Shown here: in pieces, positions 1 to 9,714 of the stretch
Layout: the number at the start of each line of letters is the position of its first letter
Numbering within the stretch: position 1 is the first letter of the stretch
NCBI GenBank assembly: GCA_030710605.1
Contig: CP092886.1
Span: forward strand, 53,052,128-53,116,127
DNA length: 64,000 bases
Reading direction: 5' to 3'
Origin: Cordylochernes scorpioides
Taxonomy: Eukaryota; Arthropoda; Arachnida; Pseudoscorpiones; Chernetidae
Made by a program: the position numbers and the translations under genes
The notes under the pieces: model-generated
The model's database searches: none
The model's input: the letters and a program-made list of their open reading frames with translations, nothing else
Told to the model about the DNA's origin: nothing

Positions 1-660
1 GCGACATGAGTCTGCTAGATTGCAGTAACGGCCAATCGATGTCTCATAATTGTTGCATCTTTTTAACGGGAGGAGGTAGCCTTTTTTTAGAAAAAAAATC
101 CTCTTGGAAAATGTTCAATCAAACTAAATATATTACATTTTTAATGAAAAATAATGCATGTTAAAATTTGTGTCAGCGAACCTGTTATTTTCTACAATGG
201 ATTACCAATGAGAGAGAGGGAGAATTTTATTGCATAGGTATATCCCCAAAGTTTTCAAAAGAATAAATGCGCGGCACAACAAATTCATCAAAATATTGCA
301 TTTTCGGACCAATACATTTGTAAATTTTTATTGGTGCATTTCAATAAAAATGAAGCGATTAAATAACCACGACCATATACACTTGAAAGTAGCTAATGAA
401 AGGTTGAGAGAATCAACATTTGAAAATACATTAACTAAATTTAGAGAACACTTAAACACTTACAAACCATAGTAGTTTATGTTTAAAAAGGAATATATAT
501 TTATGATTTTTTTAAATCTCTAAAATCTTCCAGTGAATTCGAATATATATTTTAAATAAATTGATTCAAATTTCTTAGTTTTTTGTAGTATTGTCTTGTG
601 TGTGTGCCCTTCAAGCAGAAGATGCGTCTCCGAAGCAGAAATATTTGTAAAATTTCTACA
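1..660. other. AT-rich stretch, no gene seen
   Basis: I see no coding signal, splice structure or known repeat here. One open frame on the plus strand (230-472) starts at TTG and has no recognisable motif; I treat it as chance. Confidence 0.5.
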
Positions 661-885
661 ATTATAGAAGACAAGAAATAAGACCTAATATAAATAATTT
701 AATAGTGTGTGACGTTTCGGCAACAGCATTGTCACCATCATCAGACAAAAGAATAAAATGCATTATACATTTGTCTTTTGTCTGATGATGGTGACAATGC
801 ATGTTGCCGAAACGTCACACACTATTAAATTATTTGGATTAGGTCTTATTTTCTTGTCTTATATAATCTATAATCCAAATTGTGT
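661..885. repeat. Palindromic element with two hammerhead-type motifs (copy 1)
   Basis: Two inverted arms of about 95 bases meet near 770. Each arm carries a hammerhead-like core on the strand that reads outward: minus strand 711-744 and plus strand 782-816. Both have CTGATGA, a hairpin, then GAAACGTC. The right arm goes on through a short AT-rich tail to the outer sequence ATCCAAATTGTGTTTTATCA, which other copies share in related form. GAAACGTC with a self-paired AC/GU stem III is typical of hammerheads in Penelope-like elements. An unpaired U between the core and stem II could weaken activity, so I call this hammerhead-like. Confidence 0.75.
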
Positions 886-1850
886 TTTATCATTACAATC
901 ATAGAATAATATTTCCATAGTTTAGTTAAAACATACCATCTCAAAGAGTAAACTTCAAGTGTAGACTATAAAGCAGAATGTAATAATTGTAGCGTTCTGG
1001 AGGAATCGTTAGGAAGGTTCACTACTGATGAGTTAACTCTTTGTCTTCTTCAGTTCACTAATTATAGAAATCGACCTACAAAGAGATCGATCGACTCAAT
1101 AGTCCCATCCTTAATACCCAAAAAATCACTTTATTAGGTACCGCTCAACAAGAGCAACCTTGTTTTTGATAATTGAAACAATGAATAATATGTGAAGGTT
1201 ATTCACATATTAAACAAAATGTTAAACGTGGGATTCAATCCCGGTTCATGACTGTCGGGAATCGAGGGGGTTACCTACTCGTGCACCGACTTTTTATTTC
1301 ATCCTCAATATTGCATCTATATAACACCAGTCATTTAAGGAAAGAAAGAATGTGGAGAATAAACAAGGCAGTTAAAGCAAAAGACAAGCCTGATCGCTCT
1401 AATAAGAATTCTTTGATGGTAAAGTGGCATCTTTCGTAATAATACAAGTATAATAAAATACTTGTATGAACTAAGCGTTGGTTTAGCTTTATTGCACTAT
1501 ATAATATGTGGAGCATTTTCGCGTCTTAAAATCTCATTTGAGCAGTCAGGGTATACCATTTCAGTCAAAAAATATATTATCACTTGAGAAATTATATAAA
1601 AGCTAAGGTTATTGAATATTAAACAAATATACAAAGATGTTTCAAGGCTAAAATAAACTCTTTTCAATATTCACTGTTTAAAAATCTTACAGGATGTTTA
1701 AAAAATAACGGAGTTGATATTTAATTTATCCTTATACAAAGTATTGAACCGTAATAAATTAATTAATCTTTTGTCGGATTCTCCATGTTTTTTGTTTACC
1801 ATTTTGCTAAATTTTGACTTTGGGCTAACATATATTTTGTCGTGCTTTTA
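886..1850. other. AT-rich stretch, no gene seen
   Basis: Nothing recognisable apart from short hairpins, for example near 1446-1466. Open frames of about 60 codons occur on both strands without motifs. Confidence 0.5.
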
Positions 1851-1854
1851 AGAT

Positions 1855-2180
1855 GTAAAACAAACGTAGTGAAATTATTGAGCCGTTTCGTCAAGGAAAC
1901 GTCAATATGAAATTGTTCGGCTGCTCAAAGTGTCTCAACAAACTGTGTCCAAGGCCATCCATCGCTTCAATGAGCTTGGCAATGAAGCCGACTGTGCCGG
2001 AAGAGGAAATAAAGCGCACCGCCAACTGTAAGATCATCAAAAGCGACCTCAAGAAATCGATGGTGTCCATGACAAAAATCGCCGTGAGACCGGCATGAGC
2101 AAGTCGTTTTAATCGAATAGCAAAAAGGAAATCAGACGTCAAGCGTACCAGCTACAAAAGTTTAAAAGTTCTTTTACACA
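1855..2180 (+). pseudogene. Tc1-like transposase, N-terminal fragment
   Basis: The translation, read across a frame change near 1900-1960, gives a helix-turn-helix stretch: an EIIEPFRQGN-like start, EIVRLLKVSQQTVSKAIHRF, then a KSDLKKS..SMTKIA segment and a RRQAYQLQK-like segment. This is the paired-type DNA-binding half of IS630/Tc1 transposases. Frameshifts and stops break it, and the DDE catalytic half is absent. The flanks show no clear terminal repeats. It is a dead fragment. Confidence 0.7.
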
Positions 2181-2184
2181 TAAA

Positions 2185-2817
2185 ACAAGCTATCTGTCCT
2201 TACTGCGATGGATTATGTTGGGAATGCTTGGCTCATCAGTGTGTGAACCCTCTCAGCGGCTTCAACTTGCTGATTCTGAATAATAAATCCTAAACCCCTT
2301 AGATGTCATCATAGATGCTGATTTCTCCTTGTTAAAGAAGGTGGTTTCAGAGGTCTCTTCAGTCCCCTCTTCACCTCCCTCCGCCTGTCCTTCAGCTTCC
2401 CGCGTTTCCTCTATCTTCTTTCTCAAGGGGGTACCTGGCCTCTGGTATATACTTCCTCTCTCATGTGGATCCCCAGATGGTTCCTCAGGCTTCACTTTGA
2501 CTCTTCTTGAATATACAGATCGGTAGATTCCTCCTTTATTCCTAGTGAACTTTAGACTTTACCAGGTACAACTTGGCTCACGCTTTGGAAATCTTGGGCT
2601 TGAAATGTAGCATGCTTTAGCAATCATTTTTAGCTACCTCGTACTTTAGATGTGGCAGTCAATTATTATCTTCGAATTGCTCTATAATTTTTCGAATGGC
2701 CTCTTTTAATTAAAGGTGGCCCTTGAGTTCTCCAAATGAGTTCATGGAATTAAAATGGACCACTTACTGATCCTTTCATTCACTACATCGATACCCATTC
2801 TTAATATATATTCTTCT
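2185..2817. other. No gene assigned; one charged open frame
   Basis: A minus-strand open frame at 2262-2495 encodes a Glu/Lys-rich stretch (EETREAEGQAEGG) that could be the tail of a decayed element or gene. No family is recognised. Confidence 0.35.
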
Positions 2818-3066
2818 ATGTAGATCCAGTTGACTCCTTTAATACTTTGTCAAGATTATTCTTCTACAGCCAGAGGTAAGACTCCTTCAATTCTCTCTGT
2901 AAAAGGTCTTTCTCAATAGTCATATCTATGACATTCAATTCTCTGTGCAAAGGTCATTTCTTCTTAATCGAGATTCATGACTCCATTTTAAGGGGTTTTC
3001 CTCTTTAATCAGATCTATGGCTCTTTTAATTTTCTATCAAGGTCCTTCTTCCGCAGTCGAAACTCT
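2818..3066. repeat. Degenerate ~50-bp tandem repeat, about five units
   Basis: Successive units of 40-50 bases share a pattern: AGATC-ATGACTCC, then TTTAAT or TTCAATTCTCT, then CAAGGTC-TTCTTC. Units begin near 2820, 2870, 2920, 2965 and 3012. They are too diverged to give a firm consensus by eye. No coding frame survives on either strand. Confidence 0.4.
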
Positions 3067-3089
3067 TGGTCGGTAGTATATCAAAGATA

Positions 3090-3640
3090 ATACAGGATGG
3101 CTGAAAAGTATGATGCTTTTTATTTATGAACTTAAGAACAGTATTTGAAGTGCGTGGGCGCGTGAATTCGTGGTGCATCGAAAGGCTAATGTTAATAAAC
3201 TGTGTGCCTAGAAAGCAAAGATTCCAAAGTCTTTTATTTTTAATTATGCGTCCATCACCTCATCGTGCTACGATTGTGCCCCTGACCGACGAAGGTGTTT
3301 GCACTTCAGACATCGCTCGCCGGCCTCAAGATCAACGTCAGAATTGTTAGGAGGATTGTAAAGAAATACCGGGAGAAAGGACATTATGGAATGATTCCAA
3401 AATCGGGCCACCCAAGGACGATCAACACTTCTGCAACACGGAAGATCATAAAGAGAGGATTGCCCGAAATGACGGCAATCAACATGAATCGCATCGCACT
3501 CATAGACAAAACTTAAGGAAGTTGTACCTTTTAGCATGTATATCGGGATTAATATAATAACTCTGAAAAATATTTGATACGCAGGGACCTTCATTGAGAC
3601 ACATGAGATAACCAAGTGTGAACAAATGTAAGGACCAAAT
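3090..3640 (+). pseudogene. Tc1-like transposase, N-terminal fragment plus element end
   Basis: From ATG at 3246, and after a frame change near 3315-3335, the translation holds ISDIARR-like, NVRIVRRIVKKYREKGHYG and SGHPRTINTSATRKIIK motifs, the bipartite HTH of Tc1-like transposases. After about 90 codons it jumps to non-coding sequence at 3512-3630 (GGAAGTTGTACCTTTTAGCA) that matches the end of the short Tc1 derivative at 54163-54375. The catalytic core has been deleted. This family is distinct from the fragment at 1855-2180. Confidence 0.7.
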
Positions 3641-4592
3641 CCAGTTCGCCTTCTTCAAACAGTTTCAGGTCGCACGCAGAACAGGGGGAAAGAACGCCTA
3701 CTCATGGCTGGCGGAATCCGAAGCATGGATGGCCGGCCCTCTTATCCCCGGGTTCCTGGCTGCTTCCCCCGTCGCCGTCGGCTGCTGAATTATGGAAGCA
3801 GGCCTCCACCCTCCTGGGCCTGAACTACCCGGTGGTTCCTACCCCCACCCTACTGAACCTTCCCCTTGTCGGTGCCTGTAGGTTCCTGGCGACGCCATCG
3901 CTTCTGGCTCCCTCAATATGGAGAGGAAAGCGTGTCCGCGACCTGGCGGGCCCTGCTCCGCCGCTCATCACCAGGTCTACGGGAAGTGTGCACGACGATG
4001 CAGCCGCCCGTGGTCCATTCTACGAAAAGCGTGTATCTGGAGAGGAACTTGGAGGAAGCTGTGGTGCTGCGCGGGACGCACTGCGCGTCGTATGTTGGAG
4101 CGCCCCGCCAGACTGCCGTTCCCATCTCAAGGTATCGGCGGCGCAGGGCACCTGTCGTTCTCGTGCCTTCCACAACATGGCATTTTGATCCCACCGTCGC
4201 TGCTACTTCGGGGGCCATGCAGCGGACATCGCTCTGCGGCTGGCCCTGCACGCCATGCCTCATCCGGGGCACCCGGCGTCGAGCAAGCTTGTTTGCATCG
4301 CCTGCGGCTCTAGCGACCTGTCGCTGGTCCATCGCTTCTGGTCCGGCAGCGCCGTCCGTCCTCTCATCCGAAAGACGTTCTCGATCATCGGGCGGCAGCC
4401 GGACCTGTAGTCCTGGATTTTCGCGATTGACCTCGAGGATCACGCCTTTACCTTCTCAGCTGCTAAGCATGCTATCTACGTTTTCTGCGTGGTGTCGCTG
4501 GAGACCCGCTGGCGACCTTCCATCAAACTCCGCTGCAGCGGTGGCAGAGGCGTCATGTACGAATTCACTGTATTTAGAGATATATTAAATTA
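3640..4592 (+). pseudogene. GC-rich fragment, probably the 3' coding end of a LINE
   Basis: This block is far more GC-rich than its surroundings. One plus-strand frame near 4270-4380 reads VCIACGSSDLSLVHRFWSGS followed by AVRPLIRKTF. That resembles the Cys-His region near the C terminus of many LINE ORF2 proteins (C..CG...L.H.F..C..VRPL). A stop at 4408 and frame changes upstream show decay. Long open frames on both strands over 3832-4588 are expected from high GC and are not separate genes. The family is uncertain and a single-copy host fragment cannot be excluded. Confidence 0.4.
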
Positions 4593-4876
4593 TTTGTAAT
4601 ATAATCATCATCCTTGTATATTTATCATTATTCAATGATTAGTGCGCATTAAACACTTTAACCTTGTACGAGTATTAACAAAATGTCAATAAAAGTGTGT
4701 TAATTGTCAATTGCCTCTTTTAATGTATCCCGGATTCCTGGAGCGTACTAAAGTCGCCAGCTATATATCCGGGTTGGTCTTTAGACTTCACGTCTAATAG
4801 TGGCAGAAAACATCCAGTTTATCAGATATCGCCAGGCTGGTTTGTACTTGGAATGTCCTGCAGGTCTTCAAGGGTA
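4593..4876. other. AT-rich spacer, no gene seen
   Basis: Left flank of the Copia insertion. No coding or repeat signal recognised. Confidence 0.4.
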
Positions 4877-4881
4877 AATAT

Positions 4882-5138
4882 TGTTGGGAGAATCTTAATA
4901 AATTACTCTCTATTAAAACTTAAAACTTCTTTATTGAAGGCACAAAAAACTATGAAAATAAATTACTATAATAAATCTAAATAACTCTTACACCTAAACG
5001 TCTCCACATATATTCTCTCCCACACTCACTCAAAGAAATACATATATTTATATACACGCAACACCACAGAATAAATTAGATCACAGATTAATTAAATTAC
5101 AGAAAGAAAATGAATATTTTAAATAATAAACATCAACA
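4882..5138 (-). repeat. Copia-A 3' LTR
   Basis: 257 bp, TG...CA. It is the downstream LTR of the minus-strand element. Compared with its partner it lacks one A of an A-run and differs at about three bases. Confidence 0.9.
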
Positions 5139-5163
5139 AATCTCCCCTTCAAATTTTCAATTT

Positions 5164-6840
5164 TCATTTTTCAAAAATAACTCCACCACTTATGCAGTTC
5201 TTAAGCTTGACAGCATCCACAGTCTTGGTGAGATGGTCCGCTTTCATTTCTTCTGAATTCAGTGCTTCTTGGTGTATATAATCTTTCGAACATTTAATTT
5301 CATAAGTTCTATCAGAAACATTTTCCTTATTCTTCATTAGTCTTAATCTTTCAGATCTCCTCACTCCCCTTTTTATAAGTTCTTCTTCCTCGGTTTCTCT
5401 CAAACGAAGATCTCGTTCATTTCTCATTTCTCTCGTCATTCCTGGTTCTGGTCCTCTTCTATGTGGAGTAATTATTTCATCAGGAGGTATTTCATCTATT
5501 TCACTCAAATCTACATCATTATCATCTTGAGGAATATGCTCATCATCGATGTTAAAGTTTTCTACCTGGTCTTCTCTATTATAAATATCACCACCAGAGT
5601 CTTCATTCCCGTGAGAAATCAAATTTTGGTCTTCTCTACTAAAAAATAAAAGTTCATTTAAATCGAGATTTCTTCCACTATTATTCATTAAATAATATCC
5701 CAACTTAGATTCATTAAAATTAACATCTGATACTTCATGTATTTCATCTATTTCTGGTAAATATATTCTATAGCCTTTTCTTATCATACTGTATCCCATC
5801 ATGATCCCTTTATGAGCTTTTGGTTCCATCTTCTTTCTCTTTTCTTTCCTAATATGAACATAAGCTTCGCTTCCGAACCTTTTTAAGTAAACAATGTTTG
5901 GTTTCCATCCCTTGTATATCTCGAAAGTAGTTGTATTCATTTCTTTGATTTTAATTCTGTTATTTATATGAACAGCCACTTTAACACTTTCACTCCAAAA
6001 TTTTAAAGGTAATTTAGAATCAATTAGCATGGTTCTTGCTGACTCAACTATGGTTCTATTAAATCTTTCGGCTTTTCCATTACTTTCAGGAGTATAAGCA
6101 GTGGTGAATTCTTGTTTGATGCCTTTACTAGATAACCATCTCTTCAAATAATTTGAAATATACTCTCCTCCATTATCATTTCGAATTCTCTTTACTTTCT
6201 TTCCAGTCTGTCTTTCTTCTTGCATAATCAAGTTTATTATGGAATCTGCTGTCTGAGATTTATTAGCAATTGGTATAATGAAAGTAAAATTACTATAGTC
6301 ATCAACAATGGTAATGAAATACTTATATCCAAAAGAATCATTCAAAGGTCCAACTATGTCGGTATGCCATAGATCCAAAATATCTTCAGATTGTTTATAT
6401 TGAATACTTTTGTAAGATTTTCTATGTATTTTTCCTAATGTACATGATTCGCAATTCCCTTTGATATTATGTAAATTTTTCAATCCGAATACCGTTGAAT
6501 TATCATACATTTCTTTCAATTTCTGAAAATTTACATGAGCAAGTCTTTGATGCCATAGCATATCATCTACTTCTGCTTTTCTTGCTATTTCCATATTTAG
6601 GAGTCCCTCTACTTCAAATTTATCACCATTTCTTCTTGCTTCATATAAAATATCACCATTTTTATCTATTACTTCAGCTTTGTTCTTTGTAAATAATACA
6701 CTAAAATCATGATCTATAATTTCTGTGACTGATAATAAATTTTCTCTCAAATTAGGTACATGCAAAACATTTTCAACTTTTATGAATCTTTCATTTACAT
6801 TTGACTTCATTCTTATCGATCCAATTCCTGATGATTTCAT
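5164..6840 (-). CDS. Copia-A integrase fused to the RNase H tail
   Basis: 558-codon frame. Order: end of the protease region (VLHVPNLRENLLSV), the GAG-pre-integrase zinc finger (H..RLAHVN...CESC), and an integrase core with the D-D-E triad in LWHTDIVGP, IRNDNGGEY and SNGKAERFNRT, then a DUF-like region with KAHKGIMMGYS. After residue about 520 it passes directly to EEMKADHLTKTVDAVKLKNC, the extreme C terminus of Copia RNase H. All RT motifs (including YVDD) and the RNase H catalytic residues are missing, yet the frame stays open across the junction. The first ATG overlaps the gag stop (TAATG). Protease homology is continuous across that point, so a frameshift or a 1-nt change is likely. Confidence 0.88.
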   Translation of the reverse strand: MKSSGIGSIRMKSNVNERFIKVENVLHVPNLRENLLSVTEIIDHDFSVLFTKNKAEVIDKNGDILYEARRNGDKFEVEGLLNMEIARKAEVDDMLWHQRLAHVNFQKLKEMYDNSTVFGLKNLHNIKGNCESCTLGKIHRKSYKSIQYKQSEDILDLWHTDIVGPLNDSFGYKYFITIVDDYSNFTFIIPIANKSQTADSIINLIMQEERQTGKKVKRIRNDNGGEYISNYLKRWLSSKGIKQEFTTAYTPESNGKAERFNRTIVESARTMLIDSKLPLKFWSESVKVAVHINNRIKIKEMNTTTFEIYKGWKPNIVYLKRFGSEAYVHIRKEKRKKMEPKAHKGIMMGYSMIRKGYRIYLPEIDEIHEVSDVNFNESKLGYYLMNNSGRNLDLNELLFFSREDQNLISHGNEDSGGDIYNREDQVENFNIDDEHIPQDDNDVDLSEIDEIPPDEIITPHRRGPEPGMTREMRNERDLRLRETEEEELIKRGVRRSERLRLMKNKENVSDRTYEIKCSKDYIHQEALNSEEMKADHLTKTVDAVKLKNCISGGVIFEK

Positions 6841-7871
6841 TATTGCACCATCTCAGCTGTCGCTATAATTCTTTCTTCTTCTTTATATTCTATAAATATC
6901 TCTTTCTTACTAACCATATGGCTAGAGGCTCCAGAATCCATATTCCATCTTATCTTGTCTACCCCTTGATCTTCTTCGTAATTAACTCCACTTGTCTCTA
7001 TCACATGATTTGTGGATTCTCTATAATTTTTCTTGTTTATCCCTCTCTTAGGCCCATTATAATTATACTTTGCATGACTTTCATTTCTATACTTTTTACA
7101 TATTGTCGATTCATGCCCAAATCCTCCACATTTAAAACATTTTATCTTATTTCTACATTCTTTAGAGATATGACCTATCTTTCCACAGTTAAAACATTTA
7201 ATAAATTTTCTTCTTTCCGACCAGCCTTCTCTAGCTTTAGATGCAATCTCCTGTTTTTCTACTTTTTCTAGTTTCCTATATTTTATTTTTTCCTCAGTTT
7301 CCTTTAAGATTTGTCGTATTGAGTTCATATTACTTTGTTTGTCAGATTTTATGATTTTTGCATCAAAGTCAAATTCTCTTCTCAAACCTTCTAAAGTGAA
7401 GCAAATCAATTCTCTATCTTTTATTTCATCTCCTGCTTGAATGCTTCTGCTCTTTATAATTACTGCTCTATTCAAGTAGCCATCAACAGTTTCATCTTCC
7501 TTCATTTTCAATTTTGATAATTCTATTCTATTTTTCATTTGCATATCTTCATTCTTAGATGTCATTTCTTCTTTAATGCTATACCATAATCGTTTTGCAC
7601 TTCTTTCACTTGAATATTTTAAAATTTGAGTGTCATTCATTGTTCGGTTCATCACATTTCTAGCGAAAGCATTGTCGTCATCCCAGTCTTCCCAGATTTT
7701 CACTTTTTCATCAAATTTTTTGTCTGTTTCTTGAGGCTTTTCTATCTCTTTTCCTTCTATAATTCGTCTCCATAATTTCAATCCTCTTAGTTCGCTTTCA
7801 ATTCTATTTGCCCAGATCAAGTAGTTTTTGTCTGATAGTTTTTCTATTTGAGATAAGTTAAAATTTTGCAT
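6840..7871 (-). CDS. Copia-A Gag-protease
   Basis: 343 codons from ATG at 7871. Gag begins MQNFNLSQIEKLSDKNYLIW (UBN2-type gag domain). Two zinc knuckles follow, CFNCGKIGHISKEC and CFKCGGFGHESTIC, then the aspartic protease active site WNMDSGASSHM. The frame is intact. It ends in TAA, which shares its last A with the ATG of the downstream frame. Confidence 0.9.
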   Translation of the reverse strand: MQNFNLSQIEKLSDKNYLIWANRIESELRGLKLWRRIIEGKEIEKPQETDKKFDEKVKIWEDWDDDNAFARNVMNRTMNDTQILKYSSERSAKRLWYSIKEEMTSKNEDMQMKNRIELSKLKMKEDETVDGYLNRAVIIKSRSIQAGDEIKDRELICFTLEGLRREFDFDAKIIKSDKQSNMNSIRQILKETEEKIKYRKLEKVEKQEIASKAREGWSERRKFIKCFNCGKIGHISKECRNKIKCFKCGGFGHESTICKKYRNESHAKYNYNGPKRGINKKNYRESTNHVIETSGVNYEEDQGVDKIRWNMDSGASSHMVSKKEIFIEYKEEERIIATAEMVQ

Positions 7872-7945
7872 CTTTGATTTTTCTAAAAATTATTCAATTA
7901 ATCTTGATTTGCATCAATTTTAGTCAACCGCTCTCTGCTACCAAT

Positions 7946-8203
7946 TGTTGGGAGAATCTTAATAAATTACTCTCTATTAAAACTTAAAACTTCTTTATTG
8001 AAGGCACAAAAAAACTATGAAAATAAATTACTATAATAAATCTAAATAACTCTTACACCTAAACGTCTCCACATATATTCTCTCCCACACTCACTCAAAG
8101 AAATACATATATTTATATACACACAACACCACAGAATAAATTAGATCACAGATTAATTAAATCACAGAATGAAAATGAATATTTTAAATAATAAACATCA
8201 ACA
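7946..8203 (-). repeat. Copia-A 5' LTR
   Basis: 258 bp, TG...CA, upstream LTR of the minus-strand element; the initiator-Met primer site is 2 nt away. Confidence 0.9.
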
Positions 8204-8312
8204 AATATGCCTATTCTATGAGAATGGCTGTTTTGAACCTTTGAAGATGGTAGGCGGGATTTCTGAAGAGAAGGTTGTCGACAGTTTAGACTTTCTGGCC
8301 CTACACACCTAA

Positions 8313-9714
8313 ATTTTATTTATTTATTTCGTCTCAGTTTACAGGTGTTACATTCGAGCACAGCTCGAGAGTCACCTTGTCCTGGCTATTTACACATGGA
8401 GAGTTGACGGAGTAGAGGTGGCCCCTCCAGACCTTGAAGGAGGGCAGCTGTTGGGTGATGAGCTCCAAACTAAGCTTCAGGACCGGGTCGTCGGAATCGG
8501 GGATTTATATCCCATTTATTATGAAGAATATCTTGTATAGTTGGATTAGATTAATTTTGTAGTTGAAGGTATAATTTATCAACGAAAATTTGTCATTTCT
8601 CTCCTATATTGGGTTGGTTTAAATCCTCTTTCAGTATCTTGTTTGATAGGTTAGATGGAGTTCCGATATTTGTCCGAAGGGAGATTTTCATAAATGCGTT
8701 TATTCTATTCTTGTCTACAGGGAGTATTTTATTATCGGGAGAATACGAATTCTGTCTAAGGTAAACTTTTGTTTGGCATTTTGGATATAGAGGGAATCGT
8801 TGATGTAAATGTTGAATAGATAGGGTCTAAGGATAGAGCCTTGAGAGCTCCAATCTGGGTTGGTTTTCCATAGTAATATGATATTTCCTTGTTTAATGGA
8901 AAAGGTCCTGTCCTTGAAGTAGTTTTTCAAAATTTTGACAAAATGTCTTGGAAATTGATTTTTTGATAGTTTTGCTATCAAGCCATCATGCCATACTCTA
9001 TCAAAAGCTTTGGTAATGTCTAAAAAACAACGTCCACTGCCTCCTTGTGGGATCTTCTTATTTGGATATGGTCTATTACAGTGATTAGATGATGGCTTGG
9101 GAAGCGTCCTTTTATGAACAAAATTGTTGAGGAAAGAAAAATTTAATAGAATCTATTTGCGTCTGCAATCAGCAAAGAACAATTCTCTCGCATATCTTGC
9201 CGATGGCAAAGAGAAGGCTGATTGGTCTGAGATCCTCTGGTGATTTGGCAGGTGATTTTTTCTGAACGGTTATAATAATATTACGTGTTTTCAAGTCTCT
9301 TAGGGAAGTAGCACAGGTGCAGTGCAGCATTGTAGATCTCAGGGAATGTTTTTTTTTTTTTGCCATTTGTGGCGTAGTATTGTCAGTGACCTGGAACTTT
9401 ATTATTATCTAGGTTTATAATCACTTCCTTGACTTCATTTGGCAATATCATTGATAGTATTTTTCTTGGTGAAGTTGTTATGTGTTAACGGTTAGATTAG
9501 ATGGAGCCTCATCCTTACTACCTTGGAAAAGAGTTTAGAGAGATGTTCTGCAAGACCATTTCCAATTTCTTTGTCAGTCAGCAGAGTTTTCTATTTTAAT
9601 TTAAACTAGTGATTTTGTCCGGGGTTTTTTTTTTTAGAAGTCCTTTGGGATCGATTCAAATTTACTTATAAAATGATACAAATTTTCAGATTTTTCTGCT
9701 TCAAAGGATCATAA
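8313..9714 (-). pseudogene. Jockey-clade LINE, degenerate 3' half of ORF2
   Basis: A minus-strand RT fragment reads FLDITKAFDRVWHDGLIAKL, a motif A region that is clearest in the third copy at 12784-13325, and LFNIYINDSLY. It is interrupted by stops and frameshifts. The 3' end at about 8313-8400 matches the 3' end of the fuller LINE at 24800-24990: an A/T-rich tail, then a shared segment around CATTCGAGCACAGCTCG. It is cut at 9716 by the mariner insertion. Confidence 0.75.

Larger units (their letters stand above)
4877..8208 (-). mobile_element. Copia LTR retrotransposon lacking reverse transcriptase (Copia-A)
   Basis: The LTRs start TGTTGGGAGAATC and end CATCAACA and are flanked by a perfect 5-bp duplication AATAT (4877-4881 and 8204-8208). 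The element reads on the minus strand. Next to the right-hand LTR, the minus strand has TGGTAGCAGAG (7933-7943), complementary to the 3' end of initiator Met tRNA, the usual Copia primer. A purine-rich tract lies at 5139-5155, next to the other LTR. Between them are gag-protease and integrase, but RT and most of RNase H are missing. The LTRs differ by about three substitutions and one indel, so the insertion is fairly recent. Confidence 0.92.

Noticed and set aside
230-472. 80-codon open frame
   Set aside because: Starts at TTG, no homology recognised, no promoter or poly(A) context.
1213-1260. tRNA or SINE B box around GGGATTCAATCCCGG
   Set aside because: No A box, no poly(A) tail and no second copy in the window.
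3832-4443. Long overlapping open frames on both strands (118-240 codons)
   Set aside because: Expected in GC-rich sequence; no frame has a continuous domain, only a weak LINE-tail motif.
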